A stretch of 8,116 nucleotides of DNA. It comes from DASTGO01 sp035719045 (GTDB lineage Bacteria > Actinomycetota > Actinomycetes > Actinomycetales > Kineosporiaceae). A program made the position numbers and the translations under genes. Within the stretch, counting starts at the first letter, position 1; every line of letters begins with the position of its first letter. This document shows positions 1-5,900 of this stretch, one piece after another. Location of the stretch: NCBI GenBank assembly GCA_035719045.1, contig DASTGO010000195.1, forward strand, positions 1 through 8,116, in the 5' to 3' direction. The notes under the pieces were generated by a model, which saw only the letters and a program-made list of their open reading frames with translations, was not told the origin of the DNA and did not search any database.

Positions 1-164
1 CCGCCGACTCGTTGTTGCGTATGGCGCACCGATGCTCCGCATTGCGGAACGGAAGTCAGTGTGTTGGCGACAACCGCAACCCGTCAAGGCATGCGCAATG
101 ACCGTGGTGGCCCCAGGGACGCCCAGCGACCCATCCCTTGCCCGCCCCAGCCCGCCCCCGGCCG
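1..164. other. Non-coding left edge with a short palindrome
   Basis: No ORF here has recognisable coding character. The first 110 bases look less GC-rich than the rest of the window. They contain a 13-bp odd palindrome, tccgcattgcgga, at 36-48 (six-base half sites around one central base). They also hold a wider inverted pair, cattgcg at 40-46 and cgcaatg at 94-100. These could be an operator or promoter region for a gene beyond the left edge, or chance symmetry. I cannot identify a regulator or a clear -35/-10 pair. Confidence 0.3.
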
Positions 165-215
165 GCACTCTCGGCACCTGCGGCCCGCACTCTCGGCACC
201 CGCACCCTCGGCACC
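165..215. repeat. Three direct copies of a 14-bp unit
   Basis: The unit gcactctcggcacc occurs at 165-178 and 187-200, with a one-mismatch copy gcaccctcggcacc at 202-215. Spacing between copy starts is 22 and then 15 bp. The cluster begins about 30 bp beyond the stop codon of the deacetylase gene on the minus strand, so it lies in that gene's 3' flank. It contains no inverted arms of its own, so it is a direct-repeat cluster and not an obvious terminator. Its function is unknown; it may be a small intergenic minisatellite. Confidence 0.6.
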
Positions 216-244
216 TGCTCCACGCGAAGGGCGAACCGGCAGGC

Positions 245-2053
245 TCAGGCCGTGACGGACTCCCAGGAACCGAACGGGGCGCCGGCGTCCGCAGCCGTCT
301 GCCGGGCCAGCACGATCCCGCCGTCGGCCCCGATCGCGAACAGGCACAGCCGGCCGTCGGCGCCCGCGGCCAGGGCCGGCAGGGCGGGCGTGATCAGGCC
401 GAGATCGGTCCAGGCACCGGTGACCGGACCGTCCACCTCCGCCTGGTGATCGGTCACCAGGCTGCCACCGGGAGCCCTGGCCACCACGACCAGCCGCCCG
501 TCCGCGGCGCAGGCCAGGGCCGGTTCGCCGTAGCCGCCGGGACCGTCGAGATCGGTGAAGGTGCTGGTCCAGGAACCGTCGGCGGCCGACTCGACCGCGA
601 GCAGCAACGCCCCGTCCACCGCCCTGCGCACGACCACCGCGCCCCGGCCGTCGGCCAGCCGGACCGCGGAGGGCGTGGCGGCGGGGGGATCCGTGGACCA
701 GGCCGCGTCCAGCACCATCGCGCCGTTGGGGGCGTTCTGGTACCAGTGCACGACGCCGTCGCGGCCCATCGCGAACACGTGCAGCCGGTCCTGGGCATCG
801 GTCACCACCGCCGGCGCCTCGTCGGACAGGTAGGGGCCGCCGCCCAGGTCGAGCCAGCCGCCGAACGGTCCGTCGAGGGTGTGCTGGAAGCAGGTGCTCA
901 GGCCGCCGTTGCTGTTGCGGCACCACACCTCCAGCCGGCCGTCGGCATTGCGGGCGGCGGCGGGCATCCCGGTGTACGGCGCCCCCGGCCCGTCGGGATT
1001 GCCCAGGGAGGTCCAGCCCGAGAACGCCAGGGACGGCGGGGTCTGGTGGGCGGTGATGATGTCGTGCGCGTCCACCCGCAGCGCGAACACCTGCAGCCGT
1101 CCGTCATGGGTGGCCGACACCGACACCCGCTGCGCGACCATCCCGGCCCCCATCCGGGCCGGACCGAGCCAGGCCCCGCCCGGACTGTCCTCGTACCAGT
1201 CGAGGACGTCCCCGTCGAGGACCGCGAACGCCTCCAGCCGACCGTCGGCGTCGGTGCCCAGCCAGGACACCCCGGGGCTGAACCGGTAGCGCATCGCCCG
1301 GTACCAGGCGGTCCCGCTGGCCAGCGGGTCGTGGGCGGCGTAGGTGTCGAAGACGCCGAGCTTGGCCTCCGCCTGCGCCTCGGTGAGGTTCGGGGTGGTG
1401 TCCATGATCGCGTAGTCCCGGTGGTGCACCAGGAGGGTGTGGCCGTCCGGCCGGCGCCACCCCCGGACCGCCGCCCGGACGAAGTTCGCGACCGCCACGT
1501 GGTCGGCGTGGTCGCCGTGCAGGTGGACGTCGGGCAGCGGGTCCTGGGTCCGGATCACGCCCGGGGAGAACCGGCCCAGCAGTGCGGTGAGCATCGCGAT
1601 CAGCCCGGGCTTGGTGTACGTGACGCTCGCGGTCACCGGGCTGCCCACCGGGACGATCGTGTGCACCGTCGGGTACGCCCCCGACCACAGGTTCGGCAGC
1701 GCCGCCAGTTGCAGGTTGTCCCCGCCGTCGGGCAGGCACAGGAACAGCACCTGGACGTTCGGGGCGGCGGTCAGGGTGTCCAGCTCGACCGGGGTCGTCC
1801 CCACGGCGAGGACCTCCCGCCGCCAGTCGTCGGCGACGCCGGCCATCTGGGCATAGGCGGCCCGGATGCCGTCCTCGCGGTTCGCGGCGTACTGCTCGCG
1901 GCCGACGCCCGGCAGCCCGTTGTACTCGCCCGCGGTGCAGAACACCGTCCGGGACGGCAGCCCGGCGGCGATCCAGTCCGCCAGGTCGGGGGCCAGGAAC
2001 AGCAGGTCGTCGTCCTCGTGGGCGACGATGTTGAGCACTCCGGGGTCGGGCAT
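245..2053 (-). CDS. PIG-L family N-acetyl hydrolase with seven C-terminal propeller-type repeats
   Basis: This 602-aa protein has two parts. Residues 1 to about 250 form a PIG-L (LmbE-like) zinc deacetylase domain. The first metal motif is A-H-E-D-D-D at residues 11-16, where the family usually has AHPDD, so His12 and Asp15 are the expected ligands. The second is H-G-D-H-A-D-H at 179-185, giving the third histidine ligand. The family removes N-acetyl groups from GlcNAc-type sugars. From about residue 265 to the end, seven repeats of the form DGRLxVFA...DG...Q...G...W..L begin near 269, 316, 369, 419, 467, 517 and 564. They resemble the DUF346/PLL-type lectin repeat, and seven would close a propeller. 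The ATG at 2053 is chosen because AAGGAGG lies 5 bases upstream and the zinc motif starts ten residues in. An in-frame extension to 2257 has no comparable site. I see no signal peptide. The exact substrate is unknown; a glycan or glycolipid is my inference. Confidence 0.88.
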   Translation of the reverse strand: MPDPGVLNIVAHEDDDLLFLAPDLADWIAAGLPSRTVFCTAGEYNGLPGVGREQYAANREDGIRAAYAQMAGVADDWRREVLAVGTTPVELDTLTAAPNVQVLFLCLPDGGDNLQLAALPNLWSGAYPTVHTIVPVGSPVTASVTYTKPGLIAMLTALLGRFSPGVIRTQDPLPDVHLHGDHADHVAVANFVRAAVRGWRRPDGHTLLVHHRDYAIMDTTPNLTEAQAEAKLGVFDTYAAHDPLASGTAWYRAMRYRFSPGVSWLGTDADGRLEAFAVLDGDVLDWYEDSPGGAWLGPARMGAGMVAQRVSVSATHDGRLQVFALRVDAHDIITAHQTPPSLAFSGWTSLGNPDGPGAPYTGMPAAARNADGRLEVWCRNSNGGLSTCFQHTLDGPFGGWLDLGGGPYLSDEAPAVVTDAQDRLHVFAMGRDGVVHWYQNAPNGAMVLDAAWSTDPPAATPSAVRLADGRGAVVVRRAVDGALLLAVESAADGSWTSTFTDLDGPGGYGEPALACAADGRLVVVARAPGGSLVTDHQAEVDGPVTGAWTDLGLITPALPALAAGADGRLCLFAIGADGGIVLARQTAADAGAPFGSWESVTA

Positions 2054-2058
2054 GGCCG

Positions 2059-2065
2059 CCTCCTT
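2059..2065 (-). promoter_or_regulatory. Ribosome binding site fixing the deacetylase start
   Basis: On the minus strand this reads AAGGAGG, a near-perfect Shine-Dalgarno sequence, 5 bases before the ATG at 2053-2051. It decides the start in favour of the 602-aa protein over the upstream-extended 670-aa reading. Confidence 0.8.
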
Positions 2066-2198
2066 GAGCCACCTGGCCGCCGCGCCCGTCGCACCGGCGC
2101 CGGTAGCCCAGGAGTACCAGATGCACCGCGACCGGCAATTCGTGACGATCCCCTCCGGATCCCCGCGACCCGCCGCGAGTGGCCGGGAGGTCCGGCAG

Positions 2199-2534
2199 GT
2201 GATCTGGACCGCGCTGGGCTTCCTGGCCGCCCACACCTCCCGGGCCCGGCTGCTCACCCTGGTGACCGGCGTCGTCTACCGGGATCCCGGGCTGCTCGGC
2301 AAGATGGCCACCACCCTCGACGTGCTGTCCGGCGGGCGGTCCATGCTCGGCATCGGGGCCGCGTGGAACGAGCAGGAGGCCCGCGGGCTGGGCCTGTCCT
2401 TCCCGCCGACGGCTGAACGGTTCGAGCGACTGGAGGAGGCGCTGCAGATCGTCCTGCAGATGTGGAGCGGCTCCCAGGATCCCTACCAGGGCAAGTACTA
2501 CCGGCTGGAGCGGACCCTCACCGTCCCGGGGTGA
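2199..2534 (+). pseudogene. Fragment of a luciferase-like (LLM) F420-dependent oxidoreductase, Rv1855c-like
   Basis: From TGG at 2205 the frame reads like the middle of an Rv1855c-type LLM oxidoreductase. Recognisable blocks are TALGFLAAHTSRARLL, LVTGVVYRDPGLLGK, TTLDVLSGGRSMLGIGAAWN, PPTAERFERLEEALQIVLQMW and PYQGKYYRLERTL. An intact member is roughly 280-330 residues. Here the N-terminal strand and helix region (about 80 residues) is missing. The frame also ends with TGA at 2532-2534, just before the usual SRPHPPILIGG region, so the C-terminal half of the barrel is gone. No other frame on either side restores it. An in-frame GTG at 2199 with GGGAGG at 2185-2190 (8-base spacing) could still start a 111-aa product, but it could not form a full TIM barrel. 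I therefore call it a remnant truncated at both ends. It diverges from the deacetylase gene. Confidence 0.8.
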
Positions 2535-2561
2535 TCCCTCAGATCTCCTCCTGGTAGCCCC

Positions 2562-2577
2562 GCGGACCCCGGTCCGC
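2562..2577. terminator. Small GC-rich hairpin between the LLM remnant and the next gene
   Basis: GCGGACC at 2562-2568 and GGTCCGC at 2571-2577 are perfect inverted copies, which fold as a six-pair stem with a four-base loop. No T-run follows on either strand. It could be a leftover terminator of the broken LLM gene or chance symmetry in GC-rich DNA. Confidence 0.2.
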
Positions 2578-2635
2578 CGGCCACCTGGCCCTAGGCTGGC
2601 CGAATCGGTCGAGGACGGCACGGAAGGTGGACCGG

Positions 2636-3589
2636 ATGGCCCGCTTGGGGTGGCGTCGACGCGGGGGCCACGAACCGGACGGGCCGCAGGAGCCGGATCC
2701 GGTGTACGGCTACCTCACCGCCGCCCAGGGTGCCCGGCTGCGCTCACTGGTCCGGCAGTCGTTCGCCGAGCGGGGCGTCGAGGTGACCCTGCTGCCGGAC
2801 CGGGTGGAGACGGCCGGCGGCGGGCAGTACGGCCTGACCAACCTCGCGGCCACCTGCAACGCCAGCCCGGCCCGGGAGTGGCCGTCCATCGTCGCCTGGC
2901 ATGTGGAGACCGTGCTGCGCGCGCTGTCCGCCCCGCCGGTGTCGGAACTGGACGACGCCACCGTGCTGGCCCACGTGTTCGTCCGGGTGATGGGCCTGTC
3001 GGCGGTCCCGGACCTGTCGGCCCTCGACTACCGCCGGGAGCTCGGCGGCGACCTGGTCGAACTGCTCGCCCTGGACTCCGAACACTCGGTGAGCCTGCTG
3101 CTGGACGGCCACGTCGAACGCTTCGGGGTGGACACCCTGCGCCATGCCGGGCTCGTCAACCTGCTGGCCGAGCCGTTCGGCAGTTGCGACCAGGTCGAGG
3201 TGGGCGACGGGGGTTCGTTCCACTGCCTGCTCGGGGACTCCGTCTACACGGCCAGCCGTCTGCTCACCCTCGACGACGTGCTGCGCCGCTGCACCGGGGA
3301 GGCCGACGCCCCGCACGGTGTCCTGGCGTGTGTGCCCAACCGGCACCAGCTCGCCTTCCACGTGCTCACCGACGCGACCGTGCTGACGGTGCTTCCGGCG
3401 ATGGCCCGGTTCGCGCTCGCCGGGTTCACCGACGGTGTCGGCCCGGTCAGCCCCTACCTGTACTGGCACCGCCGCGGGACCCTCACCCAGCTGTCCCGGA
3501 CGGATTCCGGCGGGGACCTGCGGATCGAGGTCGGCGACGAGTTCGCCGAGGTCCTGCAGCGCCTGGCCGGTAAGAGGCCGCGCGAATAG
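2636..3589 (+). CDS. Uncharacterised 317-aa protein, faintly DUF1444/YtpQ-like
   Basis: I do not recognise a named family with confidence. After a short basic start (RLGWRRR, residues 4-10), the chain is a soluble alpha/beta protein. It has no signal peptide, membrane segment, metal motif or nucleotide-binding loop. The most distinctive part is the C-terminal third: GVLACVPNRHQLAFHVL at about 230-246, a DATVLTVLPAMARFAL helix, then GPVSPYLYWHRRGTLTQL. This layout (a strand ending in a hydrophobic-histidine run, a helix, then SP.LYW) is loosely like DUF1444/YtpQ proteins and similar actinobacterial hypotheticals; that is a weak inference from memory. ATG at 2636 is preferred over an in-frame GTG at 2627 because GGAAGG at 2622-2627 sits 8 bases before the ATG. 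The gene stands alone, 240 bp ahead of the next one. Confidence 0.75.
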   Translation: MARLGWRRRGGHEPDGPQEPDPVYGYLTAAQGARLRSLVRQSFAERGVEVTLLPDRVETAGGGQYGLTNLAATCNASPAREWPSIVAWHVETVLRALSAPPVSELDDATVLAHVFVRVMGLSAVPDLSALDYRRELGGDLVELLALDSEHSVSLLLDGHVERFGVDTLRHAGLVNLLAEPFGSCDQVEVGDGGSFHCLLGDSVYTASRLLTLDDVLRRCTGEADAPHGVLACVPNRHQLAFHVLTDATVLTVLPAMARFALAGFTDGVGPVSPYLYWHRRGTLTQLSRTDSGGDLRIEVGDEFAEVLQRLAGKRPRE

Positions 3590-3607
3590 GGGCGTTCGAT
3601 CAGGCGG

Positions 3608-3633
3608 CGGCGGTCCGGGTGGGTGCACCGCCG
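3608..3633 (+). terminator. Possible terminator hairpin after the 317-aa protein gene
   Basis: CGGCGGT at 3608-3614 pairs with ACCGCCG at 3627-3633 across a 12-base loop, 19 bases past the stop codon. There is no following T-run and the loop is long, so this is weak. The rest of 3590-3829 shows no gene of its own; the reading frames through it look like chance open frames. Confidence 0.25.
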
Positions 3634-3829
3634 ATCCGGCCTCCCGGCCCGCCTCTGCCGTTCAGGACGGCGGCCGGGCTGCCGAACACCTGAGGGACCA
3701 CCCGGCCCACGCCGCGTCCGCCCCGCCCGTCGCGAACCGCCGGGCGCCGCGGGCCCGGAGTGGTTCCGAGCCCCCCGGCCTGCCAGGGTGGGGGGAGACC
3801 GCTGCCGCAGTCCCGCTGGAGGTTCTGCC

Positions 3830-4087
3830 ATGACCGAAACCGGTTCGACCGGGCAGACGCGGCCCGTGGACGACACCTGGGCGGCCGACCCCGAGGTGCC
3901 GGACGCGGACGCCGAGGAGCAGCACCGGGACCTCGTCGAGGATCCCGACGAGGTCGATCCCGAGACCGTCGCCGGCCGCGACCGGACCGACCGGCTGCGG
4001 GAACCACCGCTGGAGGTCAGCGAGTTCGACCTGGCCGAGCAGTCCGTGGAGGTCCCGCTCGACGACGACGAGCCGGACCACGGCTGA
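3830..4087 (+). CDS. Small acidic protein with duplicated D-x-x-E-Q motif
   Basis: This 85-aa protein is rich in Asp and Glu, with few basic residues and no cysteine, signal peptide or membrane helix. It is probably cytoplasmic and may be largely disordered. Two segments share a pattern. VPDADAEEQHRDLVED (about 23-38) and VSEFDLAEQSVEVPLDDD (about 63-80) both read D-x-x-E-Q followed by three or four residues and V, then an acidic tail. Short actinobacterial proteins carrying similar AD..EQ repeats are familiar to me as hypotheticals without assigned function. The start is secure: GGAGG at 3818-3822 lies 7 bases before the ATG. It sits 146 bp upstream of gnd on the same strand, but the gap is long enough for separate transcription. 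I assign no function. Confidence 0.72.
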   Translation: MTETGSTGQTRPVDDTWAADPEVPDADAEEQHRDLVEDPDEVDPETVAGRDRTDRLREPPLEVSEFDLAEQSVEVPLDDDEPDHG

Positions 4088-4165
4088 TCCGGGCGTGCCG
4101 TCCCGCACCGGATTGATCCCGGCCTGACCCGGATTTGACCCAAGCACACCCAAGGTGACACCCGG

Positions 4166-4183
4166 CCGGGGTCCCGCCCCCGG
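4166..4183 (+). other. Hairpin in the leader region before gnd
   Basis: CCGGGG at 4166-4171 and CCCCGG at 4178-4183 form a six-pair stem with a six-base loop, about 40 bases upstream of the gnd ribosome binding site. It could end transcription from the small acidic gene or be part of the gnd leader. No T-run follows, and such stems arise easily at this base composition. Confidence 0.2.
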
Positions 4184-4233
4184 TCCTGTGTGAGGCGAGC
4201 CCGCGAAGGCCGCGGCGAAAGACGGAGGCAAGC

Positions 4234-5670
4234 ATGACGAGCACGGCCCAGATCGGTGTGACCGGCCTGGCGGTGATGGGCAGCAACCTGGCGCGCAATC
4301 TCGCCCGCCACGGCCACGTGGTGGCACTGCACAACCGGACCCAGGCCCGCACCGACCGGCTGGTGGCCGAACACGGGCATGAGGGCAGCTTCGTCCCGAG
4401 CACCTCGCTGAAGGAGTTCGTGGCCTGCCTGGAACGCCCGCGCAAGGTGATCATCATGGTCAAGGCCGGGGCCGGGACCGATGCCGTGATCGACGAGTTG
4501 GCCGCCCTGATGGAGCCCGGCGACATCGTCGTCGACGGCGGTAACGCCCACTTCGCCGACACCCGGCGCCGCGAGGCCGCCCTGCGCGAGCGCGGCCTGC
4601 ACTTCGTCGGCACCGGGATCTCCGGCGGCGAGGAGGGCGCACTGCTCGGGCCCAGCATCATGCCCGGCGGGTCGAAGGAGGCCTATGCCGCCCTCGGCCC
4701 GCTGCTGGAGTCGATCGCCGCCCAGGTGGACGGCGTCCCCTGCTGCACCCACGTCGGGGCGGACGGCGCCGGGCACTTCGTCAAGATGGTGCACAACGGG
4801 ATCGAGTACGCCGACATGCAGCTGATCGGCGAGGCGTACGACCTGCTGCGGCACGGGGCCGGGCTGGAGGTCCCGCAGATCGCCGAGGTGTTCCGGCAGT
4901 GGAACACCGGGGACCTGGAGAGCTACCTGGTCGAGATCACCGCCGAGGTGCTCGCCCAGACCGACGCCACCACCGGCGGGTCGCTGGTGGACGTGATCGC
5001 CGACGCCGCGGAGCAGAAGGGCACCGGCCGCTGGACGGTCCAGATCGCCCTCGACCTCGGGGTGCCGGTCAGCGGGATCGCCGAGGCCGTGTTCGCCCGC
5101 TCGCTGTCCGGGCACACCGGCCAGCGGGCCGCCGCCCGGGCGCTGCCGGGTCCGGTGGGCGGCTGGCAGGTCGGTGACGTGGACGGTTTCGTCGAGGACG
5201 TCCGGCAGGCGCTGTACGCCTCGAAGATCGTCGCCTACGCCCAGGGCTTCGACATGATCCGGGCCGGGGCGGCCGAGTACGGCTGGGACGTCGACCTCGG
5301 CGCGATGGCCACCATCTGGCGCGGCGGCTGCATCATCCGGGCCCGCTTCCTGGACCGGATCCGGCAGGCCTATGACGCCGACCCGAAACTGGCCAGCCTG
5401 CTGCTGGACGGCGGGTTCCGCATCGCGGTCGCCGCCGCCCAGGACTCCTGGCGCCGGGTGGTCGCCGGTGCGGCCGCGCACGGGGTCCCGGCTCCCGGCT
5501 TCGCCGGCGCCCTGTCCTACTACGACGGGCTCCGCCGGGACCGGCTGCCCGCCGGGCTGATCCAGGGCCTGCGGGACTACTTCGGGGCGCACACCTACCG
5601 GCGGACCGACCGCGAGGGCAGCTTCCACACGCTGTGGTCCGGCGACCGCAGCGAGATCTCCGCCGGCTGA
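4234..5670 (+). CDS. gnd: 6-phosphogluconate dehydrogenase, NADP-type, decarboxylating
   Basis: This enzyme oxidises and decarboxylates 6-phosphogluconate to ribulose 5-phosphate and makes NADPH in the oxidative pentose phosphate pathway, in the cytosol. The 478-aa length fits the long homodimeric form. The Rossmann fingerprint G-L-A-V-M-G-S is at 11-17. Asn34-Arg35-Thr36 is the signature that binds the 2'-phosphate of NADP. DGGN is at 101-104 and the ISGGEEGA block at 129-136. The catalytic block VKMVHNGIEY gives Lys184 and Glu191, aligning with Lys183 and Glu190 of the sheep enzyme. QKGTGRW carries Lys262. Arg447 and His453 in RDYFGAH are the substrate-binding pair donated by the other subunit. 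All expected residues are present, so I judge it functional. GGAGG at 4224-4228 precedes the ATG by 5 bases. A strong hairpin follows, so gnd probably ends its own transcript. No zwf or other pentose phosphate gene is in view. Confidence 0.97.
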   Translation: MTSTAQIGVTGLAVMGSNLARNLARHGHVVALHNRTQARTDRLVAEHGHEGSFVPSTSLKEFVACLERPRKVIIMVKAGAGTDAVIDELAALMEPGDIVVDGGNAHFADTRRREAALRERGLHFVGTGISGGEEGALLGPSIMPGGSKEAYAALGPLLESIAAQVDGVPCCTHVGADGAGHFVKMVHNGIEYADMQLIGEAYDLLRHGAGLEVPQIAEVFRQWNTGDLESYLVEITAEVLAQTDATTGGSLVDVIADAAEQKGTGRWTVQIALDLGVPVSGIAEAVFARSLSGHTGQRAAARALPGPVGGWQVGDVDGFVEDVRQALYASKIVAYAQGFDMIRAGAAEYGWDVDLGAMATIWRGGCIIRARFLDRIRQAYDADPKLASLLLDGGFRIAVAAAQDSWRRVVAGAAAHGVPAPGFAGALSYYDGLRRDRLPAGLIQGLRDYFGAHTYRRTDREGSFHTLWSGDRSEISAG

Positions 5671-5700
5671 CCCGCACCACCCGCCCCGGACTCCCCGCTG

Positions 5701-5749
5701 CCGGCCGGGACCCTCGCCGAGGGTCCCGGCCGGGACGGGAACACCCGTT
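5701..5749 (+). terminator. Strong terminator-like hairpin after gnd
   Basis: A perfect 15-bp inverted repeat lies 30 bases past the gnd stop: left arm 5701-5715, loop gcc, right arm 5719-5733. It is followed directly by a smaller stem, acggg at 5735-5739 and cccgt at 5744-5748, with loop aaca. There is no T-run. In high-GC actinobacteria, stems without a U-tract are common after genes and can terminate transcription, though with variable efficiency. Position and perfection make this the best terminator candidate in the window. Confidence 0.6.
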
Positions 5750-5900
5750 GCCGGCACCCGAACAGGTGACCCGCTGCCGACCTGAGCAGCCTGTTTTACC
5801 CTCCGCAGAGGTGGCGGGAACCGGCCCGGGTGATCAGCGGTTCATGGTGGTGGCCTCAGCGTGGGGTGCCGGGTAGGCCGGTCGGTGTGGAGGTTGGCGG

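Noticed and set aside
2111..2138. Possible promoter for the deacetylase gene on the minus strand (TTGCCG, 16 bases, TACTCC)
   Set aside because: The position is sensible, but the -10 element lacks the expected final T and the spacing is short. Too weak to list as a feature.
32..2416. 794-codon open frame on the plus strand over the deacetylase gene
   Set aside because: It is antisense to a well-supported gene. Its translation is low-complexity Gly/Arg/Pro/His-rich with no family features, as expected for a shadow frame in very GC-rich DNA.
1104..2621. 505-codon minus-strand frame overlapping the deacetylase
   Set aside because: It shares most of its length with the deacetylase in another frame and reads as Arg/Gly/Pro-rich sequence without motifs.
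2539..2709. Minus-strand frame ending in a gene-like RGYQEEI tail
   Set aside because: The open stretch is only 56 codons, has no ATG or GTG start, and overlaps the start of the 317-aa gene. The natural-looking tail is probably chance.
4135..4140. TTGACC resembling a -35 box upstream of gnd
   Set aside because: No TAnnnT-like -10 element is found 16-19 bases downstream, so there is no supportable promoter pair.
3454..5757. 767-codon minus-strand frame opposite gnd
   Set aside because: It is antisense to gnd, whose catalytic residues are all in place. The composition is typical of a GC-rich shadow frame.
5794..5802. TTTTACCCT, a rare T-run upstream of the esterase that could be a -10 element
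   Set aside because: No convincing -35 element lies at the right distance, and the sequence could be chance.
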